Positions 1 through 7,118 of a stretch of DNA of 23,725 bases are shown here, in pieces. The notes below the pieces were generated by a model, which saw nothing but the letters and a program-made list of their open reading frames with translations, did no database searches and was not told where the DNA came from. Position numbers and translations under genes: made by a program. Numbering within the stretch: the stretch's first letter is position 1; each line of letters opens with the position of its first letter. The stretch is taken from the IMG/VR virus record IMGVR_UViG_3300009071_000074, positions 1 to 23,725 of that record; one strand, written 5' to 3'. This DNA is from a virus.

Positions 1-338
1 GTGTTGGCTGTTAGTTCTCCGATGGATTTTTTAAATGTTACATTCTCGCCGATACTAGCTTGAGATGTTTCTAGGACTCTCTGCAACATTCTCTTTTCTT
101 CAGAATTTACGCCTTCTAGGGATGCCAGTCCTCTTTGCATTTCTTCTATTTGTTTTTTAGTAGCTTTGAATTCTGATAATGAAGTGCCCTGTTGTGCTTC
201 AAATATTTTGGCAATTTCATCTAGACCTTGTCTAGCACCAGAAGAAACCAACTGTTCATTTGCGATTCTTATTACACTTGCCAATTCCTGCTGGTTTTGA
301 CGTTGTAGTTGATCTGTTACTCCTGCTAGACTTGCCAT
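1..338 (-). CDS. Probable tail tape measure protein, N-terminal fragment (runs off left edge)
   Basis: The reading frame is open from an ATG at 338 to the left edge, giving 112 residues with no stop. The start follows directly on the stop codon of the EF-hand gene (TAA then ATG), so the two are translationally coupled. The visible part is polar and helical, rich in Q, E, K and A (for example QLQRQNQQELASVIRIANEQ), and looks like coiled coil; no membrane segment or enzyme motif is visible. I infer tape measure from position: in tailed phages the tape measure gene normally follows the tail assembly chaperone, and here the frameshifting gp26-like chaperone lies just upstream. T4 gp29 would be the counterpart. 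The identity is not proven by sequence, because the diagnostic hydrophobic and repeat regions lie outside the window. It could be another coiled-coil virion protein. Confidence 0.6.
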   Translation of the reverse strand, partial: MASLAGVTDQLQRQNQQELASVIRIANEQLVSSGARQGLDEIAKIFEAQQGTSLSEFKATKKQIEEMQRGLASLEGVNSEEKRMLQRVLETSQASIGENVTFKKSIGELTAN

Positions 339-680
339 TTACTTTTTACCCATTACTTCTTTCGCATAGAATGCTGCGACTATTGCAGCAACCGACACAA
401 AATATGTTGGGGCCATATCTCCCAGAATTGAGCTTGCCTTGATAAGTCCTATTAATTCTGCAATAACTACTGCAAAAGGGTATAATAACATACCAAAAAG
501 AGCGAACCATGCCATGTGTCTTTGGGCGTCTTGTTTCTTATCTTCATTTTCCACGTTCGATTTCATGTCGGCCAATTCTATCATTTGTTTTTCCATTGCC
601 ATTTCCTCATCACTAACTATGCCATCATGGTCTCTATCTAGGTAGGCATATTTGGAGTCTTTTTCTAGTTGTTTTTCCAT
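339..680 (-). CDS. Small membrane protein with one EF-hand loop
   Basis: A 113-residue protein. Residues 15-26 (DRDHDGIVSDEE) form a canonical EF-hand calcium loop, with D15, D17, D19, S23 and E26 at the ligand positions and G20 at the turn. A charged helical stretch follows (about 27-55), then two likely membrane helices at about 58-80 and 90-107, and a short basic tail ending KEVMGKK. There is no signal peptide. A clear ribosome site (AAAGGA on the minus strand, 690-695) sits 9 bases before the start and overlaps the stop of the upstream -1-frame extension. The gene lies between the tail chaperone and the probable tape measure. I do not recognise a specific family. A membrane-docking, holin-like or calcium-responsive virion role is speculation; the calcium loop and the two hydrophobic helices are what the sequence shows. 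Confidence 0.85.
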   Translation of the reverse strand: MEKQLEKDSKYAYLDRDHDGIVSDEEMAMEKQMIELADMKSNVENEDKKQDAQRHMAWFALFGMLLYPFAVVIAELIGLIKASSILGDMAPTYFVSVAAIVAAFYAKEVMGKK

Positions 681-689
681 TGAAATTTT

Positions 690-695
690 TCCTTT
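690..695 (-). promoter_or_regulatory. Ribosome binding site for the EF-hand gene
   Basis: The minus strand reads AAAGGA 9 bases before the ATG at 680. It overlaps the TAA at 694-696 that ends the frameshift extension, so termination there places ribosomes on the next start. Confidence 0.6.
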
Positions 696-1586
696 ACTGT
701 TGATTTTGTCTGGCGTTTTCTTCTTTTATATAATCCATCAATAATGTAAGGTATATTTCGCGTTCCCACGGAATCATGTTTTCCAATTCTGTCAAACTAT
801 ATTTATGATGATGCATTAATGCAAAATTGTTTCTATATAGAGATACCAAAGATTCATGATTCAAAGTTAGAGAAAAAAATCGGTGATCCCCGCCACCCTC
901 ATATCTTTCTCAAATCCGCATTTATTGCATTTAATTTTACAAATCGCGGCAGCTTCAGGCATATTTTCAAAAAAATCATTTATTTTTCCAAACTGTTCTT
1001 GTGTCAAATTTTCTATAAAATCTTTTACTTCACTTATAGGGTGATCGGTTGTATTAAAAATGTCCTCGTCTTGATATATCATATCAATACATGTAGCAAT
1101 GACACTCACTATATCTTCGTATGTGTCTGTCTGTGATAACATTCGCATAGTGCTAAAATTTGGATATTTCATTATGATGCCAATATTATCTGTCAAACTG
1201 ATTTTATTATAATTTTCTTGAGACTCAAATTCCACAACCACATCGTCTAAGTTAAGATGAAATGGTATTTTTTCTTCTTTTGATTCTCCACCAACATTAC
1301 ATACATGATTATAATTTAATTCGACAATATTGCTTATAGATTTTGATCGAAGATTTACAAAAATATACTCTATATCGAATGTCGCTAATCTTTCAACATC
1401 AATATCTTGAATTATACAATTTCTTATCACTTGTTTGATAGATTCGATTTTTTCGTCTGTGTCGTCCCCCTGTTGTGCCATCAGAAGAATTTTTTCTTCT
1501 TTTATCAAGAATGGTCGAAATCTTACTTTCTGTTTTGTTGATGGTATTTCTAATTCATAAGTTGGGGTGTCAATTCTTGGTAACAT
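694..1586 (-). CDS. Predicted -1 frameshift product of the gp26-like gene (297 aa tail assembly chaperone, long form)
   Basis: This product shares residues 1-238 with the gp26-like protein, then shifts to the -1 frame on a run of seven T (minus strand, 879-873) and continues for 59 codons to the TAA at 694-696. The tail begins SLTLNHESLV and contains ENMIPWEREIYLTLLMDYIK. That helical segment, with its proline-tryptophan-glutamate-arginine core, resembles the C-terminal T domain of phage tail assembly chaperones. The -1 frame is open from the slip site onward, which chance would rarely give over 59 AT-rich codons. The only ATG inside it (816, a 40-residue frame starting MHHHKYS) has no Shine-Dalgarno sequence, which favours frameshifting over independent initiation. 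Role inferred: the long form would bind the tape measure and recruit tube subunits, as lambda gpGT does. Frameshifting has not been measured. Confidence 0.7.
867..1586 (-). CDS. gp26: gp26-like baseplate hub / tail assembly chaperone, zero-frame form
   Basis: A 239-residue protein close in length to T4 gp26 (208 aa) and to the T4-type baseplate protein family that contains it. It opens MLPRIDTPTYELEIPSTKQK, typical of these proteins. The C-terminus has a zinc-ribbon-like C216-x3-C220-x2-C223-G pattern followed by a short GITDFFL end. An earlier site, where relatives often carry a second Cys pair, keeps only C96 (NHVCNVGG), so the metal site may be partly degenerate. The family acts in hub or tail assembly. 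Position before the probable tape measure supports a chaperone role equivalent to lambda gpG. The gene ends with a slippery T7 run just before its stop. The start has only a weak ribosome site (GGAA) and follows a 42-base gap after the tube-fold gene. Confidence 0.75.
   Translation of the reverse strand: MLPRIDTPTYELEIPSTKQKVRFRPFLIKEEKILLMAQQGDDTDEKIESIKQVIRNCIIQDIDVERLATFDIEYIFVNLRSKSISNIVELNYNHVCNVGGESKEEKIPFHLNLDDVVVEFESQENYNKISLTDNIGIIMKYPNFSTMRMLSQTDTYEDIVSVIATCIDMIYQDEDIFNTTDHPISEVKDFIENLTQEQFGKINDFFENMPEAAAICKIKCNKCGFEKDMRVAGITDFFL
873..879 (-). promoter_or_regulatory. Slippery heptamer for -1 ribosomal frameshifting
   Basis: On the minus strand the gp26-like gene ends GAT TTT TTT CTC TAA. 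The seven T form an X XXY YYZ heptamer in exactly the right phase, so both tRNAs can re-pair after a one-base backward slip. The zero-frame stop comes one codon later. G-rich sequence (GAGGGTGGCGGGG) lies 9-21 bases upstream and could act as an internal Shine-Dalgarno stimulator. I see no convincing downstream pseudoknot. Confidence 0.7.
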
Positions 1587-1628
1587 TATTTTTCCATTTC
1601 ATTTCAATTCGTATATTTAGTAGTATTA

Positions 1629-2288
1629 TTAAAATCCGGATGCAGAAAGAGCTCTTTTTATATCCGCAGCAGATCTGCCCTGAGATTCTACTGTATTTCT
1701 AAGATTTTCTTGAGATTTTCTTTTTTTTCTGCCGCCGCCGGCTTCTGTGTATGATGATTTTGAGATATATTTTCTATATGTCATTGATATGTCGCATGTT
1801 GCTGGCTCTTCGTTTGAGTAAGACATACTGACTTCGCCAACAGATAGAGGATATGACTCTTCAAATACATATGTATTTGTAACTTTGTTTGTTTCATCCA
1901 TTACCATTAGTTGCATATCACTAGCAGAATAATCTTTGTAATATCTAATTCTGTGTGTATCGTAATCAATTACATAATGCATCCAATCTTCAAAATATTG
2001 TCTTTCTCTAAAGTCATCGCTAAGATATACACTAAAAGAAAGTTGGTCATATGTGATTTGATATGGTGCTAATCTTACTGGTCCATATATTTTGGTTTCT
2101 GATGTTGCAATAGATTTGCTAGGCAAACTTACAGTCGAGACTCTGTATCTTAGTTGCTCAGCGCCGCCGTTGTTTGCAAAATTTCCTAAAGCCGAAATGC
2201 TGGGCGCAGTAATCAGTAGTTCGTATCTATTGCCACGACTCAATCCGCCTTCTTTTATATTTGCAATAAATCTATCCATATTTCCCAT
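1629..2288 (-). CDS. Tail-tube-fold protein of the gp19/gp54 family
   Basis: A 219-residue protein whose first ~165 residues look like the T4 gp19 tail-tube fold: an early RGNRYELLITAPS strand, PSKSIATSETKIYGP, the DDFRERQYFEDWMHYVID segment, and late strands around LSVGEVSMSYSNE. T4 gp19 has 163 residues, so this protein carries an extra ~50-residue C-terminal tail that is Gly-rich and basic (GGGRKKRKSQ) and ends in a small helix. Tube-fold proteins with extensions include the tube initiator gp54. Position next to gp26, gp4 and the divergent gp48 suggests an initiator or baseplate-proximal tube protein, but the main tube subunit cannot be excluded. It begins immediately after the stop of the gp2-like gene, with a good AAGGA ribosome site 7-8 bases before the ATG. 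Confidence 0.75.
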   Translation of the reverse strand: MGNMDRFIANIKEGGLSRGNRYELLITAPSISALGNFANNGGAEQLRYRVSTVSLPSKSIATSETKIYGPVRLAPYQITYDQLSFSVYLSDDFRERQYFEDWMHYVIDYDTHRIRYYKDYSASDMQLMVMDETNKVTNTYVFEESYPLSVGEVSMSYSNEEPATCDISMTYRKYISKSSYTEAGGGRKKRKSQENLRNTVESQGRSAADIKRALSASGF

Positions 2289-2867
2289 TTAACTGTTCCT
2301 TGCGCTTTCCGACCAGACTGTACTTGCAGCGGCCTTTCTAAATTTCTGAACAGGAAGGAAGATTGCAATATCCCATTCGTTTGCATCTATTTTTACAAAA
2401 TTTGATTTCACTTGTCCATATAAATATCTTTTCAGACATGGTTTTATCATATTATATTTAGACAGTCCTTTTAGTATATTATACGACAATGCTAATTTTG
2501 TTTTTTTGTTGTAATTTTTGTCGGTGGATATTTTTGTTAAACTGTCCATCAAAACAATTCTATTTCTTGGAGAAACATAATGTAGATTGATTCCGATAAA
2601 TCCGCCCGGCGATGGTTCGACCACAAATATCAAAGGAAATTCATCATAATATTCTAATTTCTTTTTCCACTTTGGATCGTATGCATAACAATACATAGAA
2701 CCAATCTGGGGCCTTGCTTCCAACCTGTCAGATGCCGACATAAGTTTTTGTCTGTTTACTCTTGTGCTTCTGACCTTAGTCCGAAACCAATTTCTGGCTG
2801 CGGGAGTGTTAGGTTTTACTCCTTTTGCCGCAAGTCTTTTGAGTAGTGGTGTAAAATTAACTGCCAT
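2289..2867 (-). CDS. gp2-like protein (possible DNA end protector)
   Basis: A 192-residue protein with a basic N-terminus (KVRSTRVNRQKLM), then IGSMYCYAYDPKWKKKLEYY, an EFPLIFVVEPSPGGFIGINL strand region, a helix with IVLMDSLTKI, and a WDIAIFLPVQKFRKA end. I recall this conserved pattern from proteins of T4-like marine phages that are often annotated as DNA end protector (gp2), and T4 itself places gene 2 just before gene 4. T4 gp2 is longer (274 aa), so the match is only partial and rests on recollection plus gene order. A general virion structural role is the safer statement. The start overlaps the gp4 gene by 11 bases and has AAGG about 9 bases upstream within gp4. Confidence 0.55.
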   Translation of the reverse strand: MAVNFTPLLKRLAAKGVKPNTPAARNWFRTKVRSTRVNRQKLMSASDRLEARPQIGSMYCYAYDPKWKKKLEYYDEFPLIFVVEPSPGGFIGINLHYVSPRNRIVLMDSLTKISTDKNYNKKTKLALSYNILKGLSKYNMIKPCLKRYLYGQVKSNFVKIDANEWDIAIFLPVQKFRKAAASTVWSESARNS

Positions 2868-3312
2868 TTAGTAGTGCCTTAAAATCTTCAGTGAGTATTT
2901 TGAATTCCCAATTTCTATCTTTGCAAAATTCTTCTGCATATTTCCACTTTGCTTCATTGATGCTCCATGTTTTCATTTCTTGTAAATATCTGGGGGTTAT
3001 TTTCTTTTTCTTTTTAGGTGCTTTGGTTTCTCTTTTTGGTTTCACTTCTATTACCATTGTTTTTGTTTTTTCATCTTTGGTCTTTACTGTCAGCAAAAAA
3101 TCAGGATAGTATTTGTGCATTTTTCTATCGACTGGCGAATAATATGGTATTATTAACTCCTCACTGGACCATCTTACAACATTTAGATTCATATCACAAT
3201 ATTTCATAAATCTGCGTTCCCACATAGACCTGTAGGTTACATTTGATACATTTCCCACATATTTATGTGCATTGACCGGATTATATTTTCCTTTATATGT
3301 AAATCTCCGCAT
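2857..3312 (-). CDS. gp4: gp4 head completion protein, TnsA/PD-(D/E)xK nuclease-like
   Basis: A 151-residue protein that matches T4 gp4 (150 aa) in length and pattern. After a basic start come YRSMWERRFMKYCDMN with E32, then RWSSEELIIPYYSP, HKYYPDFLL with D71, and MVIEVKPK with E89 and K91. These residues fit the E, D, E-x-K active site of TnsA-like restriction-fold nucleases. In T4, gp4 completes filled heads before tail joining. A lysine-rich loop (APKKKKK, about 98-104) follows the active site, as in other DNA-binding relatives. This is the first gene of the leftward operon. Its ATG has only a poor ribosome site (AAGG about 15 bases upstream), and I found no exact late-promoter octamer on the minus strand in front of it. 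Confidence 0.88.
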   Translation of the reverse strand: MRRFTYKGKYNPVNAHKYVGNVSNVTYRSMWERRFMKYCDMNLNVVRWSSEELIIPYYSPVDRKMHKYYPDFLLTVKTKDEKTKTMVIEVKPKRETKAPKKKKKITPRYLQEMKTWSINEAKWKYAEEFCKDRNWEFKILTEDFKALLNGS

Positions 3313-3329
3313 TGTCGTATAAAAAACCT

Positions 3330-3337
3330 TATAAATA
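3330..3337 (+). promoter_or_regulatory. T4-type late promoter -10 element for the gp48 operon
   Basis: An exact TATAAATA octamer, the T4 late consensus recognised by the gp55 sigma-like factor, lies 27 bases before the gp48 ATG in the 52-bp divergent spacer. Transcription would start near 3343, leaving a leader of about 20 bases with a good AGGAG ribosome site at 3351-3355. The octamer overlaps a perfect 12-base palindrome (TAAATATATTTA, 3332-3343). The minus strand lacks an exact octamer, so how the leftward genes are transcribed is not visible. Confidence 0.75.
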
Positions 3338-3364
3338 TATTTAACTATTTAGGAGTCTTTACTG

Positions 3365-4507
3365 ATGTTTAATTTGCCATTTGGGAATTTTAATATATCT
3401 CAGGTCACCAATACGTTTGACGATAATAATATTGCTATACCAGATATACCAAATCTTTCTATACCGGATATACCAGATATATCAGAAATCACACCTCAAC
3501 TTATTCTTGAGAGATCGGGTATACCTGTCACAACGGAAAGTCTTGAGGCACAGGCAAAGTTATTGGAAGGCGCCACTCAAGAGAAATTGCAAGAAGCTCT
3601 TGCAAATGCTGATGCGGTCGGAAGGGCCCGCGCATCAATCGAAAAAGCAGCAAATGATGCAGCTGGGGTAATCTCTCAACAAGTAACAAGAACTGGTGGA
3701 CCTAATACAGTACAGGCTAGTGACATGGAAAGGCCTTTCGCTGGGGCATATCCTGGCGATACGGGATCTGATAATGTTCGTGATTATATCATATTTACTG
3801 CTTATTCAAATGACGTTGCAGGATATACAAAGATGGAAACTGTAGGTTCGCAATCGCAGGGTGGAGAACCAGAAGGAACTGTCCAGTTATATATCCCAGA
3901 AAGTCTTACAGTAAATTCTCAGGTAGGATATAGAAATACAGACGGTGGAAGTATTGCGGGTACGATAGGGAATCTAGGAAGTGATGGAGATGATAATAAT
4001 ATGGATGTACTTACAAATCTTGCTTCGCAGATTATCGGTCAAACTGGTCAACAATTGGGTGATACTGGCGGGGTTCTTGCCCAGACACAGGGCCTTGGTG
4101 TTGGTGCTGCAAATCGAACTGTTTTATTTGAGGGAGTAGAGTTTAGGACTTTTAGTTATGCATATGAATTTTTGCCCAAATCTTGGGAAGAATCTGATAT
4201 GTTGAGAAAAATAATTAAATTTTTTAGGATCCAGATGTTACCCGAAATTAGAGGAAATGGAAATACTTTCAAAACGCCCAATTGGTTTAGTATAGAATAT
4301 ATGATTGATGGAAAACCTACTGAATATCTCAATAAGATAAAACCATCGGTATGTACGGGTTGTGATGTATCATATGGTGGCAATGGACAGTTTGCAATGT
4401 TTCAAAGTGACAGGGGTGAGGCCCCTGCTCCAGCACTAATAAATCTCACATTAACATTCCAAGAAGTACAAGTCGTATCCACACGCGATGCTGCAGAAGG
4501 ATATTAA
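3365..4507 (+). CDS. gp48: gp48 baseplate tail tube cap
   Basis: A 380-residue protein close to T4 gp48 (364 aa). The N-terminus is a low-complexity stretch with repeated IPDIP motifs (residues 25-40), then a helical region (about 50-105) and a Gly-rich middle. The C-terminal third holds the tube-cap pattern: TFSYAYEFLPKSWEESDML, a helix IIKFFRIQMLPEI, NWFSIEYMIDG, and final strands LINLTLTFQEVQVVS. gp48 caps the hub and primes polymerisation of the inner tube. The start has an AGGAG site 9 bases upstream and lies downstream of an exact late promoter. It opens the rightward operon and ends two bases before gp53. Confidence 0.88.
   Translation: MFNLPFGNFNISQVTNTFDDNNIAIPDIPNLSIPDIPDISEITPQLILERSGIPVTTESLEAQAKLLEGATQEKLQEALANADAVGRARASIEKAANDAAGVISQQVTRTGGPNTVQASDMERPFAGAYPGDTGSDNVRDYIIFTAYSNDVAGYTKMETVGSQSQGGEPEGTVQLYIPESLTVNSQVGYRNTDGGSIAGTIGNLGSDGDDNNMDVLTNLASQIIGQTGQQLGDTGGVLAQTQGLGVGAANRTVLFEGVEFRTFSYAYEFLPKSWEESDMLRKIIKFFRIQMLPEIRGNGNTFKTPNWFSIEYMIDGKPTEYLNKIKPSVCTGCDVSYGGNGQFAMFQSDRGEAPAPALINLTLTFQEVQVVSTRDAAEGY
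3437..3484 (+). repeat. IPDIP microrepeat in the gp48 N-terminus
   Basis: Two near-identical 15-base units (ataccagatatacca and ataccggatatacca) encode IPDIP, followed by a third partial unit. The result is a short extended proline-spaced segment before the helical region. Confidence 0.7.
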
Positions 4508-4509
4508 AA

Positions 4510-5790
4510 ATGTTTAATAAAATTTCAAATATTAAATATGATATAAAACTCGATAATCGTCCAGTAGAATCTAAAAATATTTTTAGATTTGCATATATTT
4601 TAGATTCTTACAAAGATGATCCCAAAAATTATTTGGTACATACTATAGAATCTGATCAGACAGTAGAAAGCATATCTGCACAATATTATGGCGATGCGAA
4701 ATATAGTTGGGTTATTTTGATGTACAATAACTTGTTAGACGTTTATGAAGAATTACCTAAGACGGAATCTATGTTTTATGAATATATCTCTAAAAAATAC
4801 ACTCCAAAAAATGTTTTAGAACTAAAACGTATGTTACCAGCGCCTTTGTTGCCCAAAAATGGAAACACTTCATTTGGAAATTATAATGGTCAGATTGTTT
4901 ATGACGAAAGTATTGATAGAGGCGTCAAATGGGATAGTATAACTCAAAATTGGTCTCCATTACCTGAACTTGGGGTGCCAACTCCTAGCTCTGCCGAATT
5001 TAATATATCATGTAATAATTGGAATAATCCTGAAGAATCTAATCATTTTTTAATTAATGGCCTTACAGATCCAGAACTTGTGTTATTTCGAGGTGGTACA
5101 TATAAATTTAAAATAAATTTTTCTCCTTATGATACTTTTTATTTAACTACCGATGATGGAAAAAATTATTGGAATCCGAATCGTTTTTATGGTCTATATG
5201 ACAATGGAATATCTGAAAAAGATTTTTTTGGATCTTCCCACATAACTTTCAAAGTTCCTGATGATGCTCCAGATTTATTATATTACTCATCTGATATGAC
5301 CCGACCTTTTGATGAAAATAACAATAGAAATATGTCTAATATGATAAGAATTATAAATCTTGAAGATGTTCCATATGTTAGTCAGAGCGATAGAAATTCG
5401 TTACAAAATCTAAATGGCCGAGTGATGGGCAAAGTAGTAAAAATTGAAGATAATTTTTATGTTTGGAATGGAATATATACAGAGCCAAATCAAACTAACT
5501 TTCTCGAGGGTTGGAATTTACTAAATCCGCAATCGTCCTCTGAGTATACAATAGAATTAGGATTGTTGGTTGCAATGCAGACCCCACACAAATTTACTCA
5601 TAAAATAGAAGGCTATAAAATAACATCAGATACATATTCTGCGTTGCCGGCAGAAGAAAAAAATTCGTATATTATGCAGTCTAAGTATGCATATGAAGAA
5701 GAGAAAAACGAAAAAAATAGAACTATAAGAATTATGAAAAAAGATCTTTTGGGTAAATTTTTAGAAAATTGGGAAAGGATTGTTGCATAA
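4510..5790 (+). CDS. gp53: gp53 baseplate wedge protein with inserted cupredoxin-like domain
   Basis: A 426-residue protein, more than twice T4 gp53 (196 aa). Residues 1-100 carry the gp53 core: VHTIESDQTVESISAQYYG, the WVILMYNNLLDVYEELP pattern, and ISKKYTP. The last ~50 residues (EEEKNEKNRTIRIMKKDLLG to the end) match the usual C-terminal helix. Between them lies an insert of about 280 residues. Residues ~163-285 look like a cupredoxin fold of the type common in marine phage proteins: ELVLFRGGTYKFKINFSPYD, then FKVPDDAPDLLYYSSDM, then NMIRIINL. The usual copper ligands are absent: the His site reads P206-Y207 and the Cys/His loop reads Y259-S260-S261-D262. The gene starts two bases after gp48, with AAGGA 8 bases upstream inside gp48. 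It acts in the wedge, next to gp48 and gp25. Confidence 0.88.
   Translation: MFNKISNIKYDIKLDNRPVESKNIFRFAYILDSYKDDPKNYLVHTIESDQTVESISAQYYGDAKYSWVILMYNNLLDVYEELPKTESMFYEYISKKYTPKNVLELKRMLPAPLLPKNGNTSFGNYNGQIVYDESIDRGVKWDSITQNWSPLPELGVPTPSSAEFNISCNNWNNPEESNHFLINGLTDPELVLFRGGTYKFKINFSPYDTFYLTTDDGKNYWNPNRFYGLYDNGISEKDFFGSSHITFKVPDDAPDLLYYSSDMTRPFDENNNRNMSNMIRIINLEDVPYVSQSDRNSLQNLNGRVMGKVVKIEDNFYVWNGIYTEPNQTNFLEGWNLLNPQSSSEYTIELGLLVAMQTPHKFTHKIEGYKITSDTYSALPAEEKNSYIMQSKYAYEEEKNEKNRTIRIMKKDLLGKFLENWERIVA
5774..5779 (+). promoter_or_regulatory. Ribosome binding site fixing the gp27 start
   Basis: AAAGGA lies 10 bases before the ATG at 5790. An in-frame TTG at 5769 would place this site inside the coding region, so the ATG, which shares its A with the gp53 stop codon, is the better start. 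Confidence 0.65.
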
Positions 5791-7118
5791 TGAGTATTTC
5801 TCAGACATATGGGCTGTGTGAAATAAAAAAAATGACTATAGTTTCTCACAACGACTTTGAATTGAATCTTTTTGGTGTTTACAAATCTCTTAATATTTAC
5901 GAAGACTTATTTTCTCCTTCGATTACGGCTCAACTGACTTTGGAAGATGCTAACGGGATTCTCAACTTTTTGCCTATTATAGGACAGGAAAGGGTAAATA
6001 TATCTTTTGCGACTCAAGGATTAACAGAATTTACAGAACTTGATATGATTGTCAATAAAATTACAGATTTAGAAAGCGATGTCAGTACGCAAACTTATAA
6101 TTTGGAATTGGTTTCTGTAGATATGATAACAAATTTTGAACAAAGAATATCAGAATATTTTGAAGGCAGTTCTACAGAAATTGCTGAAAAATGTTTTCAA
6201 CGATTAGAATCTAAAAAGACATTTGAGTTTGAGCCAAGCGAAGATAAATATGATGAAGAACTTGGTGTCGTAATTCCTAATATGACACCTATGAAAGCAA
6301 TTTCTTTTTTGTGTGGAAAGGCCTTTCACGAAGAATATAAGAGTTCATCTTATATGTTTTATGAAACCAGTAAAAAATATGTAATGAAACCTATGGAAAT
6401 GTTGGTGGAAGAAGAGCCTAAAAATGAATTTAATCTTGGTTCTTATAAAAATGCTGGTGTTGATGGAAAAGAGATATTGGACGTAAATGTAGAAAACAAA
6501 AAGGCGATCACTTATAAGTTTCTTTCCAATTTTTCGGTTTTGGATAATATTACAAATGGAGTTTTTGCTTCCAAAGTTTCTACTATTGACATGATTACAA
6601 GAAATAAAACCGATCTAGAACATAGTATATGGGAAGATCACGAAGAATACAAATACTTGAATTATGACAAAGACAATAAAAACACATCAGGTCCAATTTT
6701 TGATGTTTCTGGAAAAGGCAAACAATATATGAAAGTCGATGATGACACTTCGGTACGATTTATAGTACCTGAAGTGGAAGTCAAAGAAGGCCGGCCAATG
6801 TATAATCAAGAGAAAATTTTTAGGCAGAGGTTATTTTATACAAATCTTATGAATAACATCAAATGCGAGATGTCGATTTATGGTGACAGCGACTTAGTGG
6901 TCGGCGACACTGTAAATTTAACATTACCTCTGTTTACTAGAGTCGATATGGGCGAAGAATGGAAAGATAAATATTATAGTGGAAAATATTTGATAACAGG
7001 AATTAGACATATACTAGCCGGCGATCAGTACACCACAGATTTAGAATTAGTCAAAGACAGTTTCAATGATGTTTTACCATCGAAAGAACCAGTATTGACG
7101 GGGGGCGGTGGTAAATGA
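5790..7118 (+). CDS. gp27: gp27 baseplate hub protein
   Basis: A 442-residue protein (T4 gp27 has 391). Early residues show the hub/VgrG-type pattern of the first barrel: LNIYEDLFSPSITAQLTLED, then NFLPIIGQERVNISF. A middle region has NKITDLESDVSTQTYNLELV and the helix MTPMKAISFLCGKAFHEEY. The C-terminus ends with the second barrel, GDSDLVVGDTVNLTLPLF, then YYSGKYLITGIRHILAGDQY and TTDLELVKDS. gp27 trimers form the torus that holds gp5 at the tip of the tube. The start overlaps the gp53 stop by one base, and the end overlaps the gp5 start by four (ATGA), so gp27 and gp5 are translationally coupled, fitting a 1:1 complex. Confidence 0.85.
   Translation: MSISQTYGLCEIKKMTIVSHNDFELNLFGVYKSLNIYEDLFSPSITAQLTLEDANGILNFLPIIGQERVNISFATQGLTEFTELDMIVNKITDLESDVSTQTYNLELVSVDMITNFEQRISEYFEGSSTEIAEKCFQRLESKKTFEFEPSEDKYDEELGVVIPNMTPMKAISFLCGKAFHEEYKSSSYMFYETSKKYVMKPMEMLVEEEPKNEFNLGSYKNAGVDGKEILDVNVENKKAITYKFLSNFSVLDNITNGVFASKVSTIDMITRNKTDLEHSIWEDHEEYKYLNYDKDNKNTSGPIFDVSGKGKQYMKVDDDTSVRFIVPEVEVKEGRPMYNQEKIFRQRLFYTNLMNNIKCEMSIYGDSDLVVGDTVNLTLPLFTRVDMGEEWKDKYYSGKYLITGIRHILAGDQYTTDLELVKDSFNDVLPSKEPVLTGGGGK

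Noticed and set aside
694-816. Independent 40-residue gene starting MHHHKYS
   Set aside because: It has no ribosome site and lies entirely within the open -1 extension of the gp26-like frame, so frameshift expression explains it better.
819-1136. 105-residue open frame on the plus strand opposite the gp26-like gene
   Set aside because: Antisense to a conserved gene, Phe/Ile-rich, with no ribosome site; a shadow.
1614-1621. ACTAAATA on the minus strand before the gp26-like gene as a late promoter
   Set aside because: Only 6 of 8 positions match the octamer, too weak in such AT-rich sequence.
2419-2426. TATAAATA octamer on the plus strand
   Set aside because: It lies inside the gp2-like gene, antisense to it, with no gene downstream on the plus strand; chance in AT-rich DNA.
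5769-5789. Upstream TTG start for gp27
   Set aside because: The AAAGGA ribosome site would lie inside the coding region, and the ATG at 5790 shares its A with the gp53 stop, as is typical in this operon.
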